Below are positions 1-7,658 of a stretch of 11,494 nt of DNA, one piece after another. Position numbers and translations under genes: made by a program. Each line of letters starts with the position of its first letter. The first letter of the stretch is position 1. The notes beneath the pieces were generated by a model. The model was not told the DNA's origin. It saw nothing but the letters and a program-made list of their open reading frames with translations, and did not search any database. Origin of the DNA: Candidatus Aminicenantota bacterium (GTDB taxonomy: Bacteria > Acidobacteriota > Aminicenantia > Aminicenantales > Aminicenantaceae); NCBI GenBank assembly GCA_030670375.1, contig DAOVBT010000025.1, forward strand, positions 1-11,494. Direction: 5' to 3'.

Positions 1-747
1 GGGGCGAGAAGGCCGACTCCTTATGGAAGAGCTGTGGCCGAGAAACTGGCCCATGATCTTTCGGCAAAAGGACTGGTCGTTGTCAGCGGAATGGCTCGTG
101 GGATCGACTCCATCTCCCATTGGGGAGCTTTGAAGGGAGGAAACACGATCGCTGTGCTTGGCTCTGGACTCGAGAGGATCTATCCTAGAGAGAACCAACC
201 TCTATTCGAGAAAATTATCGAAAATGGGCTTGTCCTCTCGGAATACCCCCTGAAAGCGCCGCCATTGAATTATCATTTTCCTAACAGGAACAGGATAATC
301 AGCGGGCTTTCCATCGGGGTGGTTGTCGTTGAGGGAACAAAAAAAAGCGGCTCCCTCATAACGGCTCGATTGGCCTTGGAAGAGAACAGAGAGGTAATGG
401 CTGTGCCCGGCAACATCACCTCGGAATTGAGTCGAGGCACGAATTGGTTGATCAGAGATGGAGCCAAGCTTGTGAATGACTGGAAAGATGTTGTGGAGGA
501 ATTCCCTTCTCCGTTGAAGGAAGAGATCCTTTCGAAGGAGAAAAAAAAGAGAAGAGAAGCCCCCTCACTCATTAAGGAAGAAAAGAGGATTTATGATCTT
601 CTTTTTCCCGATACATTAACATCCGTGGATGAACTTGTCGAGCGGGGCAATCTCTCTGTATCCGAGGTCCTCTCCATCCTGTTGAGTTTGGAGATCAAAG
701 ATTTGGTTGCTCAGAGACCGGGAAAATTTTATCAGAGGAAGTTGTGA
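1..747 (+). CDS. dprA: DNA-processing protein DprA, 5' end cut off by the window
   Basis: DprA (Smf) binds incoming single-stranded DNA in the cytoplasm and loads RecA during natural transformation; it is also kept in many bacteria not known to be competent. The open frame runs from base 1 (visible start GARRPTPYGR), so the gene begins upstream; the GTG at 34 is internal. The Rossmann-like DprA core is clear: VVSGMARGID, GSGLERIYP, LSEYP, FPNRNRIISGLS, the KSGSLITA segment and AVPGNI. The last 60 or so residues form the winged-helix tail found in many DprA proteins (from EEKRIYDLLF to FYQRKL). The visible part is 248 residues, so about 100 or more are probably missing. Its TGA stop shares one base with the topA ATG (TGATG), which indicates co-transcription and translational coupling. 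Family assignment is firm. Confidence 0.96.
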   Translation, partial: GARRPTPYGRAVAEKLAHDLSAKGLVVVSGMARGIDSISHWGALKGGNTIAVLGSGLERIYPRENQPLFEKIIENGLVLSEYPLKAPPLNYHFPNRNRIISGLSIGVVVVEGTKKSGSLITARLALEENREVMAVPGNITSELSRGTNWLIRDGAKLVNDWKDVVEEFPSPLKEEILSKEKKKRREAPSLIKEEKRIYDLLFPDTLTSVDELVERGNLSVSEVLSILLSLEIKDLVAQRPGKFYQRKL

Positions 748-2960
748 TGGCAAAGCGATTGGTTATAGTAGAGTCACCGGCCAAAGCTAAAACCATAAAC
801 CGTTACTTGGGTGAAAGGTATTTAGTCAAGGCTTCGATAGGGCATGTTAGAGATCTGCCGAAAAAAAAGTTGGGAATCGATATCGATCATGATTTTCAGC
901 CTGAATACGATATCATCCCGGAAAGACAACCGCTCGTGAAGGACCTGCAGAGTGCAGCCAAAGAGGCCGAATCCATTCTTCTGGCAGCAGATCCTGATAG
1001 AGAGGGTGAAGCCATCTGCTGGCATCTGTCAAAAATTCTCGAGAAATACAACAGCAACATCTTCCGAGTTCTGATGCATGAGATCACACGAAATGCTGTC
1101 GAAGAAGCTTTCCAGAACTGGGACAAACTTGACCAGGACAAAATCAATGCGCAACAGACCCGGAGATTGTTGGATCGGCTTGTCGGATATCTCATCAGTC
1201 CGCTGCTATGGGAAAAAGTCGGCCGAGGATTGAGTGCCGGTCGGGTGCAGTCCATCGTGTTGCGTCTGATATGCGAAAGAGAAAAGGAAATCAAAGACTT
1301 TATCCCTGAGGAGTACTGGACGATATCTGCCCAGTTCGAAGCTTCCTCGCCCCCATCTTTCAAGGCAAACTTGGCCAAGATCGACGGGAAAAAAGTGAAA
1401 GTCGAGAATGAGAAAAATGCTTCTGTCATCGTTCAAGAACTGTGGGACCTTCCGTTTGTTCTCCAAAATATCGGGGTCAAAAAGAAAAAGAGAAATCCCA
1501 GCCCTCCTTATATCACGAGTACGCTCCAACAGGACGGATTCCGCCATCTGCGGTTCCCGGTGAGGAAAACCATGTCTGTTGCCCAAAAGCTGTATGAAGG
1601 ATTGGAGATCGGAGAGAGAGGGCTGACCGGATTGATAACGTACATGCGCACAGACTCTGTTCGTGTGTCCGGTGAAGCCGTACAATCTGCAAGAGAATTC
1701 ATAAAACGTCATTTCCCTGCAGAATATTTGTTGAACAAGCCGAGAGCCTATAAGAACAAAAGAAAAACGCAAGACGCTCATGAAGCCATTCGCCCCACCT
1801 CTTTTGATCTCCCTCCCGATGTGGTCAAGCCCTATCTAAAGGAAGAAGAGTACAATCTGTATCGATTGATCTGGAACAGGTTTATCGCCACCCAGATGAG
1901 CCCAGCCCTAGTGGAAGAAACGGAATTTCAGGTCGAAGCATCCCGATATCTGTTTGTTGTCAAAGGAGAGGTGCTGGAGTTTGACGGCTACCTCGCTCTT
2001 TATCCCAAGATGAAAAAAGAAGATAATATCCTGCCAAAAGCCCAAGAGGGAGAAAAGCTGAAGTTGCTGGATATTGAATCCAAACAAAACTTCACCCAAC
2101 CGCCACCCCGATACACAGAAGGCAGCTTGGTCAAGGAATTGGAGGCCAAGGGAATCGGGCGCCCGAGCACTTATGCCCCGATCATCTCGACTCTTCAGGG
2201 TCGGGTTTATGTTTTCAAGGAAAAAGGGAGGTTTATCCCATCCGATCTTGGGTTGTTTGTCACAGATTATCTGATCAAGAATTTTTCGGACCTGATGGAT
2301 TTCGAATTTACGGCACGGTTGGAAGCTGATCTCGACCTCATAAGCGAAGGTAAGCAAGAATGGTTGATGTATTTAAAATCTTACTACTCCCGTTTAGAAA
2401 AAGATTTGAGAGAAGCGAAGAAGGGAGAAAGCATCAAAAAAAATGGCATCCCTGTGGAGGAGAATTGCCCGGAGTGTGGCAAACCGCTGGTGATAAAAGA
2501 AGGGAAATATGGGAGATTTCGGGCCTGTTCCGGATATCCGGATTGTCGTTTCAAAGAGAGTTTGATAAAAAAAGAAGTGAAGCCTCTGAATGAAACCTGC
2601 CCGGATTGTGGATCTCAATTGGTCATGCGCGAGGGGAAATACGGGACATTTGCGGCCTGTTCGGATTATCCCAAATGCAAATATATCAAAAAGGAAAAAA
2701 AGGATACCGGGATTCCCTGCCCTCTTGAGTGTGAGGGGACATTGATCAGAAGAAAGACCCGTAAAGGAAAGATTTTTTACGGCTGCAGCGAATTTCCCAA
2801 GTGTAAATTTGCCACTTGGGATGAGCCCGTGTCCCAACCCTGTCCGGAGTGCGGGAGGCATTTTGTGCTGAAAAAAAATACTCTCAAAGGAAACCCCTAT
2901 CTTTACTGCAGCGATGAAAAATGCTCTTTTAAAGAAACCATATCAGACGTCGAGGAATAG
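747..2960 (+). CDS. topA: DNA topoisomerase I (type IA)
   Basis: This enzyme relaxes negative supercoils by nicking one strand through a 5'-phosphotyrosine and passing the other strand through. The protein is 737 residues, within the usual bacterial range. The TOPRIM domain opens with VIVESPAKAKT (catalytic Glu9) and has the metal-binding DPDREGE motif at residues 82-88. The active-site tyrosine is Tyr299 in ITYMRTDS. The C-terminus carries four cysteine-ribbon DNA-binding modules starting near residues 574, 618, 658 and 699; the third has C-x3-C spacing (CPLEC) rather than C-x2-C. I chose the ATG at 747, which overlaps the dprA stop, over the GTG at 744, because it gives the family's usual start (MAKRLVIVES). 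xerC follows after 9 bases. The trmFO gene, often found between topA and xerC in Firmicutes, is absent. Confidence 0.98.
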   Translation: MAKRLVIVESPAKAKTINRYLGERYLVKASIGHVRDLPKKKLGIDIDHDFQPEYDIIPERQPLVKDLQSAAKEAESILLAADPDREGEAICWHLSKILEKYNSNIFRVLMHEITRNAVEEAFQNWDKLDQDKINAQQTRRLLDRLVGYLISPLLWEKVGRGLSAGRVQSIVLRLICEREKEIKDFIPEEYWTISAQFEASSPPSFKANLAKIDGKKVKVENEKNASVIVQELWDLPFVLQNIGVKKKKRNPSPPYITSTLQQDGFRHLRFPVRKTMSVAQKLYEGLEIGERGLTGLITYMRTDSVRVSGEAVQSAREFIKRHFPAEYLLNKPRAYKNKRKTQDAHEAIRPTSFDLPPDVVKPYLKEEEYNLYRLIWNRFIATQMSPALVEETEFQVEASRYLFVVKGEVLEFDGYLALYPKMKKEDNILPKAQEGEKLKLLDIESKQNFTQPPPRYTEGSLVKELEAKGIGRPSTYAPIISTLQGRVYVFKEKGRFIPSDLGLFVTDYLIKNFSDLMDFEFTARLEADLDLISEGKQEWLMYLKSYYSRLEKDLREAKKGESIKKNGIPVEENCPECGKPLVIKEGKYGRFRACSGYPDCRFKESLIKKEVKPLNETCPDCGSQLVMREGKYGTFAACSDYPKCKYIKKEKKDTGIPCPLECEGTLIRRKTRKGKIFYGCSEFPKCKFATWDEPVSQPCPECGRHFVLKKNTLKGNPYLYCSDEKCSFKETISDVEE

Positions 2961-2969
2961 GTTGACACC

Positions 2970-3857
2970 ATGTTCACCAAGGAACTGGAAGAATTTATTG
3001 CCTATCTGAAACACGAGAAAAACGCCTCTCCCCATACCATAGCCAGTTATAAAAGTGATCTTCTTCAACTGGCACAATTTCTGGAAAACAAAAAATCGAG
3101 CTTGAGAGATATAGATAATATCGTGCTTCGGGGATTCCTGGCAGTTTTGTATGACAGGGGAGAGAAAAAGTCCACAGTCGGAAGAAAATTGGCGGCCATC
3201 CGCTCATTTTTCCAGTTTTGTGTGAGAAAGCATTGGATGGTTGATAATCCTGCCAAAGTGGTCTCCACACCCAGGCAGGATAAGCCCGTTCCTTCTTTCC
3301 TAACGGAAGAAGAAATGCAGAAGTTCTTGGATTTGTCCCAAATGGTCAAACCTCTGGACAAAAGAGATAAAGCCATGTTGGAGCTTCTTTACGCAACAGG
3401 AATTCGCGTCAGCGAGCTTGTGGGAATTTGCCTGGAGGATATGAAATTCACCGAGCGGTTGATCCGGATAAGAGGCAAGGGCAAAAAGGAGCGATTGGTT
3501 CCGTTTGGAAGGATGGCCGAAAAAAGTCTTCGATCCTATCTCCGAGTACGTTCCATGATAAATAAGGGGCAGGTGGAAGAAACCTCGTTGTTTCTCAATT
3601 ATCGTGGTCAAAAGCTGTCTTCGCGCTCAGTAGAACGGACGGTAGACAAGTACATCCGACGTTCCGCTTTGAGGCGAAAGATAAGTCCCCACTCCCTTCG
3701 GCACTCCTTTGCTTCCCACCTGCTGAGCAGGGGAGCGGATTTGAGAGTTATCCAAGAGCTCCTTGGCCACGAAAGCTTGGCGACGACACAAAAATACACA
3801 CATCTTGACCTTAAACATCTTTTAGAAGTCTACCGAAAGAGCCATCCCCGCTCCTAG
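2970..3857 (+). CDS. xerC: Site-specific tyrosine recombinase, XerC type
   Basis: Xer recombinases resolve chromosome dimers at dif beside the FtsK translocase. The protein has 295 residues, the typical Xer length. An N-terminal SAM-like core-binding domain covers roughly residues 1-95 (FIAYLKHEKNASPHT onward) and the catalytic domain follows. All catalytic residues are present: Arg146 (GIRVSEL), Lys170 (GKGKKERLV), His241 and Arg244 (HSLRHSF), His267 (LLGHESL) and nucleophile Tyr276 (QKYTH). The spacings between these residues match those of E. coli XerD. XerC is chosen over XerD because the gene sits next to topA, as xerC does in many bacteria; sequence alone does not separate the two well. 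The ATG lies 9 bases after the topA stop, and a GAGG stretch just upstream (2951-2955) could serve for ribosome binding. The hslVU genes that often follow are not here. Confidence 0.93.
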   Translation: MFTKELEEFIAYLKHEKNASPHTIASYKSDLLQLAQFLENKKSSLRDIDNIVLRGFLAVLYDRGEKKSTVGRKLAAIRSFFQFCVRKHWMVDNPAKVVSTPRQDKPVPSFLTEEEMQKFLDLSQMVKPLDKRDKAMLELLYATGIRVSELVGICLEDMKFTERLIRIRGKGKKERLVPFGRMAEKSLRSYLRVRSMINKGQVEETSLFLNYRGQKLSSRSVERTVDKYIRRSALRRKISPHSLRHSFASHLLSRGADLRVIQELLGHESLATTQKYTHLDLKHLLEVYRKSHPRS

Positions 3858-4030
3858 GAGATTTTCCCGCCCATTCTGTAAACTGGAGTTGTCGAAAGGT
3901 ACGGAAGACGTCTACTCTTGTGCACTCGCCATCTATGTTCAGAATTTGTAACGTATTGAAAATAAGTGGATTATACCAATCAGAGGACTGGCCCCGATAT
4001 TGCAATGAGTAAGACTGACAGGAGGTTTAA

Positions 4031-4351
4031 ATGAAAAGTTTTTTTATGAAAGGATTTGTTTTTCCGTTGGTCTTGGCTTTTGCTCTGATGTCGGTTTTGG
4101 CGGTTCCGTCTCACTCGGAAGACACCCCAGTAAAAAAAATCGACATCAATTTGGCTTCTGTTCAAGAACTCCAGAAACTGCCCCAGATCGGCGTTGTTGT
4201 AGCCCAGAGGATCGTGGATTATCGAGGAAAGCATGGGAAGTTTTCAAAAATTGAAGAGATCATGAAGGTTAAGGGGATAGGAGAAAAGACGTTCTTGAAG
4301 ATTAAGCCTCTTATCATGGTGGGGCAGGAATCCAGGTCGAAGAAGAAATAG
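4031..4351 (+). CDS. comEA: ComEA-like helix-hairpin-helix protein, exported
   Basis: ComEA proteins bind double-stranded DNA outside the inner membrane and help pull it in during natural transformation. This one is 106 residues. The N-terminus is a signal peptide (Lys2, Lys7, then a hydrophobic stretch FPLVLAFALMSVLAV, with probable cleavage near SHS/ED). A single tandem helix-hairpin-helix module follows (INLASVQELQKLPQIG, then KVKGIGEKT), and the tail is basic. There is no SLBB domain as in Bacillus ComEA, so it resembles the short periplasmic ComEA of Gram-negative bacteria. The start is well supported by GGAGG at 4021-4025, five bases before the ATG. The 173 bases upstream (3858-4030) hold no gene; TTGTAA at 3946 and GATTAT at 3969 with 17-base spacing make only a weak promoter candidate. 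Other exported HhH proteins also look like this, so a role in competence is inferred from family and from dprA nearby. Confidence 0.85.
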   Translation: MKSFFMKGFVFPLVLAFALMSVLAVPSHSEDTPVKKIDINLASVQELQKLPQIGVVVAQRIVDYRGKHGKFSKIEEIMKVKGIGEKTFLKIKPLIMVGQESRSKKK

Positions 4352-4356
4352 GAGGA

Positions 4357-4382
4357 GAGGGGGGGGCTCTAGCCCCCCTCTC
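4357..4382. terminator. G/C-rich hairpin between convergent genes
   Basis: A run of G (4359-4366) faces a run of C (4373-4378), with GAG and CTC extending the base of the stem. This gives about 11 pairs, including one G-U, around a four-base loop (4368-4371). It begins five bases after the comEA stop. No T run follows on the plus strand. On the minus strand the bases beyond it are moderately T-rich (CTCCTATTTCTTCTTC). It may act as a terminator or 3' mRNA stabiliser for comEA and as a backstop for transcripts from rdgB. Confidence 0.6.
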
Positions 4383-4436
4383 CCTTATGGGTCACAACGA
4401 AGTCGATGCCGTGAGATTGAGTTAGCCCGAAGTGTA

Positions 4437-4461
4437 AATAATTCAGGTATCCTGGATTATT
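4437..4461 (-). terminator. AT-rich hairpin directly after rdgB
   Basis: Arms 4437-4447 and 4451-4461 pair over 11 bases with one G-T mismatch and a TAT loop. The hairpin begins at the last base of the rdgB stop codon. On the minus strand it is followed by TTTACACTT, a short weak T stretch, so it is a poor classical terminator but a plausible mRNA end. The neighbouring bases 4456-4468 match 12 of 13 positions of one arm of the palindrome at 9892-9923. Confidence 0.45.
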
Positions 4462-5063
4462 CAGGTTAGATAATCGAGGAGAAATGCGTACAATTTGTCC
4501 ATTGCTCGACCGCGATGACTGACGGCATTTTTTTCATCGGGGGATAGTTCGGCAAAGGTTTTATCAAGGGGGGGGTAAAAAAATATCGGATCATAACCGA
4601 ATCCCCCTTGTCCTCTTTTTTGGGGGGTGATCAACCCGTTGGCGTGTTCTTGGATTTCTGTGATGATTTGGCCTCTACGGGATAAAACCATACAGGAGAC
4701 AAAACGAGCTTTCCTTTTATCGGGTGGGATTCCGTCCAAGAGTCGGAGGACTTTCTGAAGATTGACTTCATCTGTTGCATTTGGTCCGGCAAAACGGGAG
4801 GAATATACTCCCGGGGCGCCTTTGAGATGGTCTATTTCGATACCTGAGTCTTCAGCCAATGTCAGGTTTTTCCAATATTGGCTGTAATACAGGCTTTTGC
4901 CTCGAGCATTGGCCAAAAAGGTCTGTCCTTTCTCTGGGAAAACTTGGGTAAGATGGAGATCATGGAGGGAAAAGATTCCCAGCGGTAGACTTTTCAATCG
5001 GGCCTTGAGTTCCTTTATTTTGCCTTGGTTCGTGGTTGCGAGAAGAAGACCTTTTTCAGTCAA
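4461..5063 (-). CDS. rdgB: XTP/dITP pyrophosphatase (RdgB/HAM1 family)
   Basis: The enzyme hydrolyses deaminated purine nucleotides (ITP, dITP, XTP) to the monophosphate and pyrophosphate, keeping them out of DNA and RNA. The protein has 200 residues, the usual length. Family motifs are complete: TTNQGKIKE (residues 10-18) for phosphate binding, AEDSG with Asp72 as the likely general base, GAPGVYSSRF, GFGYDPIF (about 154-161) and SHRGRA (182-187). The start is TTG: an in-frame TAA lies only two codons upstream and no ATG or GTG precedes the first motif, so TTG at 5063 is the only usual start codon. It overlaps the end of the upstream mgtC-like gene by 8 bases (ATTGACTGA), and the ribosome-binding site is weak, so translation probably depends on coupling. 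Confidence 0.96.
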   Translation of the reverse strand: MTEKGLLLATTNQGKIKELKARLKSLPLGIFSLHDLHLTQVFPEKGQTFLANARGKSLYYSQYWKNLTLAEDSGIEIDHLKGAPGVYSSRFAGPNATDEVNLQKVLRLLDGIPPDKRKARFVSCMVLSRRGQIITEIQEHANGLITPQKRGQGGFGYDPIFFYPPLDKTFAELSPDEKNAVSHRGRAMDKLYAFLLDYLT

Positions 5064-5703
5064 TCTTTATCTCGAGGATACCATCAAGGTTGAGGAGACT
5101 CCATTTGAATTTTTGCTCCTTTTCCTCGGCTGCGGGGAAAGAAAAATCAATCGTGTAGATATTTCCCTCTTCCTTATGGGAAATCTCCCTAAACTTGATG
5201 CCTTCATGGAGGGCTAATTTTTTAATGTTGAGCAGGATATCCTTGGAATATTTTGTTTTGAGGTGATAGTGGTAAAGCGCGCGTTTCAAGTGTTGTGATT
5301 CCAGTTGGCGGGATATAACCAAAGTGAGAATGATCATCCCTGTGAATATGATGGCTATCAGATAATAGCCGCCACCGATAACCAATCCGAGACCTGCCAC
5401 CGCCCAAAGTGTGGCAGCCGAAGTTAACCCGACTACGATTCCCTTCGCTTGGATGACCGTGCCGGCTCCTATAAATCCGATCCCGGTGATGACTCCTGCG
5501 GCGATCCGGGACATGTCGCTGCTGTTTGATCCTTCTCCTTGCAAGATAAGCTGGGAAAAGATCATCATCATTGTTGCGCCTAAACAGATCAAAATATTTA
5601 TCCGGAATCCTGCCGGCTTCTGGCTTGATTCTCTTTCAAAACCTATCAGTCCTCCAAGGGCAATGGCCAGGATGAGCTTGAGTGTAATTTCTGCGATATC
5701 CAT
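5056..5703 (-). CDS. MgtC/SapB-family membrane protein
   Basis: The protein is 215 residues, an inner-membrane protein with four to five hydrophobic segments in the first 130 residues and a soluble C-terminal domain (about 140-215) that looks ACT-like. MgtC signatures are present: GFERE at 21-25, PAGFR at 30-34, D63 followed by RIAAGV, GFIGAG at 76-81 and GLTSAATLW at 92-100. MgtC in Salmonella is linked to low-magnesium survival and to control of the F-type ATPase; many bacterial family members are uncharacterised, so only the family is claimed here. The ATG at 5703 is preferred over a TTG at 5706. It is the first gene of a two-gene unit with rdgB. The 130 bases upstream contain the probable end of the ubiA transcript but no convincing promoter. 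Confidence 0.9.
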   Translation of the reverse strand: MDIAEITLKLILAIALGGLIGFERESSQKPAGFRINILICLGATMMMIFSQLILQGEGSNSSDMSRIAAGVITGIGFIGAGTVIQAKGIVVGLTSAATLWAVAGLGLVIGGGYYLIAIIFTGMIILTLVISRQLESQHLKRALYHYHLKTKYSKDILLNIKKLALHEGIKFREISHKEEGNIYTIDFSFPAAEEKEQKFKWSLLNLDGILEIKID

Positions 5704-5767
5704 CAAATGTTCCAGATTTTGGATTTGCTGTTAATTTACCACAACTCCAACTCATAAAACAAGATTG

Positions 5768-5787
5768 AAAAAATGGGCGAAGGCCAT
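5768..5787 (-). terminator. Possible rho-independent terminator of the peptidase-methyltransferase-prenyltransferase operon
   Basis: Read on the minus strand, a short hairpin (ATGGC and GCCCAT arms, 5 pairs with one bulged C, four-base loop, 5773-5787) runs straight into six T (5768-5773). It lies about 46 bases after the stop of the prenyltransferase gene. The stem is short, so the call rests mainly on position and on the T run. Confidence 0.5.
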
Positions 5788-5833
5788 GACGTTCCAAAGC
5801 CCCTCAAAGAAAGAGCGGGCATGGTTTCAGCGA

Positions 5834-6742
5834 TTATCTTCCGATTGTGTCGACAAAATAGGTGAGGGAAAACAGCAGGACAAGGAGAAAGGTGTAGATC
5901 GTGAACTTGGGATGTTTGAGCAACCGTTCCGGTTCTTCCATGACCTCTTTTTCCCTGAGCGTTTTCCAAAAAATCAGGAAAAAATAGAAAAAGACTAACG
6001 GCGACAAGTAGATAAAGGACTCAAGCTTATATGAAAATGCAAAGATATAATAGCCGATAAAAAAGAAAAGAGAACTCAGAGCGATCCCGAAGATCAAAGA
6101 TTTAGTCGTATACTTGCTGAGAGAAGATCTGTAGTTTTCTGCCTTGTCTTTCAAAAGCCGGAACTCCGAGAGTCTTTTGGATATCATCAGGAAATTTCCA
6201 AAAACCCACCAACTCAGCAAAAGGGAAAGAGGAGGGAAAATGTGAGGAGAAGAAAAGGCGAACCAGCCGATTAGGAATCGGATCGGATTGTTTGCGGATT
6301 CAGATATGGAATCCAGAAACGGGACATCCTTTGTCCGGATAGGTTTGATATTGTACAGAAATCCAGCGAAAAGAAGAGCGAGGAGGGAGAGGAAAAACGG
6401 AAACGGGAAAAAAAGATAGGCGAGCGCGAGACTGAAAAGGCTGAGGATGATTCCGTAAAGAAGAAAAGGCGTTTTTTTGATTTCGCCTTTCACAAGGGGC
6501 CTGTGGCGCTTTGATGGGTGGTGTACATCGAACGGAGCATCGGCGATTTCGTTTATGATGTAATTGGCTGTGGAGATGGCCCATGTGAGAAAAAAAACGA
6601 ACAGGGATTTCCCGGCGAAGGATAAAACCGAAGTGAAGGGAAGCGTTTCCCGGTTCAAAAAGAAAAAAGCCGCGATTCCTGAAAAGATGGCCAGACTTCT
6701 GGGCCATCGTTCCAGACGCATCGCTTTAAGATAAGGATTCAT
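5834..6742 (-). CDS. UbiA-superfamily membrane prenyltransferase
   Basis: UbiA proteins transfer polyprenyl groups to small acceptors in the inner membrane. This one has 302 residues with about eight to nine hydrophobic helices. The first metal/diphosphate motif is an NDxxDxxxD variant: Asn64-Glu65, Asp68 and Asp72, followed by HHPSKRHRPL. The H-P-x-K-R-x-R-P stretch is typical of the branch that includes decaprenyl-phosphate phosphoribosyltransferase (DPPR synthase, Rv3806c type). The second loop has KDVPFLD with Asp139 and Asp144, and Glu148. The substrate is therefore uncertain: polyprenyl phosphate plus a sugar phosphate is as plausible as an aromatic acceptor. The ATG lies 17 bases inside the preceding methyltransferase gene, so the two are translationally coupled. 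Confidence 0.87.
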   Translation of the reverse strand: MNPYLKAMRLERWPRSLAIFSGIAAFFFLNRETLPFTSVLSFAGKSLFVFFLTWAISTANYIINEIADAPFDVHHPSKRHRPLVKGEIKKTPFLLYGIILSLFSLALAYLFFPFPFFLSLLALLFAGFLYNIKPIRTKDVPFLDSISESANNPIRFLIGWFAFSSPHIFPPLSLLLSWWVFGNFLMISKRLSEFRLLKDKAENYRSSLSKYTTKSLIFGIALSSLFFFIGYYIFAFSYKLESFIYLSPLVFFYFFLIFWKTLREKEVMEEPERLLKHPKFTIYTFLLVLLFSLTYFVDTIGR

Positions 6743-7646
6743 TTGACTTATCTTTTGTGGCGTATATTTCGAATGAATCTTGAAAGGCCAATTTTATAGG
6801 AATTTTCTTCCAGAAAGAAGCAAAAACATGATTTTTTAACAAAAAATTTAAACCGGGCTTGCGGGATAACAGGTAATGAAGACTGAAGGTCCAGGAATAC
6901 TTTCGCATCTTCACGACCCGAAAGCCTGTCCTTTGCAGGAGAAAATCCAGGCTTTTTTTGGAAAAATAGCCCAAGTGGCCGGGCCGATAATGCCACCATT
7001 TTTGTCCGATGATTCTTGCTGCAAGGCTGTTTATGTCGGGAGTGACCAGACAAAGGATACCCCCTGGCATAAGGATTTTGTAGGCGATGGAAATGGCGTC
7101 CAAGGGGTGGGGAATGTGTTCTATGAAGTCCACCATGGTGACCACGGTATAGTGTTCTTTTTGAAGAGTCGTTTCTTCGAAAACACCCTCTCGAATCTCG
7201 AGATTGTATTTATCTCGGGCGACACCGATTGCCCACGCGCTGGGTTCGATGCCCTCCACATGCCATCCCTTTTTCCGTGAAATATCGAGCAGAATTCCCG
7301 TTGCCGCTCCGACATCGAACAGTATTCCTCGTTCCGGATGGATCTTATCCAAGGATTTGAGAATCCTGCTGAAGTTTTTTGAACGGCCTTGGGCCTCCTC
7401 CTGATAAACGGGATCCTCGATCTCGCCGTAAAGAGTTTGGATGAATTCCTGGGAGGGACAAGGATTGGCAAAGACATGGGTGCAGCTGTTGCACCGGCTG
7501 AGATCCCAGATTTTGCCGTAATCGCTGTCTGTGATCTTGATATGGTCTTTACTCAGGCTGGAAGTGTCAAAATTCCCTGTCTTGTAGGGAGCCAACGATG
7601 AGCTGGAGCACACCGGACATGTTTTGAAATATTCAAACTTGTCCAG
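6726..7646 (-). CDS. Class I SAM-dependent methyltransferase with N-terminal CxxC pairs, apparent CTG start
   Basis: The Rossmann methyltransferase fold is clear: SAM motif I is DVGAATG starting at Asp111, the acidic residue after beta-2 is in VEGIEPS, and VDFIEHIPHP and LMPGGILCLVTPD follow. It is of the Methyltransf_23 kind, often seen beside polysaccharide and lipid-glycan genes. Two CxxC pairs (Cys10/Cys13 and Cys52/Cys55) likely bind zinc, a common head on this family. The first usual start codon is a GTG at 7613, but it cuts off Cys10 and has no ribosome-binding site. In frame upstream there is a perfect AGGAGG (7658-7653), six A, then CTG at 7646; the frame is closed by a TAA at 7679. 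I therefore place the start at the CTG, giving 306 residues. The target molecule is unknown. It lies between the S9 peptidase and the prenyltransferase gene, which it overlaps by 17 bases. Confidence 0.82.
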   Translation of the reverse strand: MDKFEYFKTCPVCSSSSLAPYKTGNFDTSSLSKDHIKITDSDYGKIWDLSRCNSCTHVFANPCPSQEFIQTLYGEIEDPVYQEEAQGRSKNFSRILKSLDKIHPERGILFDVGAATGILLDISRKKGWHVEGIEPSAWAIGVARDKYNLEIREGVFEETTLQKEHYTVVTMVDFIEHIPHPLDAISIAYKILMPGGILCLVTPDINSLAARIIGQKWWHYRPGHLGYFSKKSLDFLLQRTGFRVVKMRKYSWTFSLHYLLSRKPGLNFLLKNHVFASFWKKIPIKLAFQDSFEIYATKDKSNESLS

Positions 7647-7652
7647 TTTTTT

Positions 7653-7658
7653 CCTCCT
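7653..7658 (-). promoter_or_regulatory. Perfect Shine-Dalgarno that decides the methyltransferase start
   Basis: AGGAGG on the minus strand, followed by six A and then CTG at 7646. No ATG, GTG or TTG lies in any frame at suitable spacing. Its first A is also the last base of the TAA that ends the peptidase in its restored frame. Confidence 0.75.

Noticed and set aside
1206..1781. 191-codon minus-strand open frame inside topA
   Set aside because: It is antisense to the catalytic core of topoisomerase I, and its translation is not family-like.
3851..3860. Self-complementary CTCCTAGGAG at the xerC stop, followed by ATTTT
   Set aside because: With no loop it cannot form a terminator hairpin, and 10-base palindromes occur by chance.
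3858..4030. Possible dif-like site after xerC
   Set aside because: I found no 28-base arrangement of two Xer arms around a 6-base centre; dif sites are also usually far from xerC.
5736..5969. 77-codon minus-strand open frame spanning the mgtC-ubiA gap
   Set aside because: It overlaps the end of the prenyltransferase gene in another frame, reads through the probable terminator, and has no ribosome-binding site.
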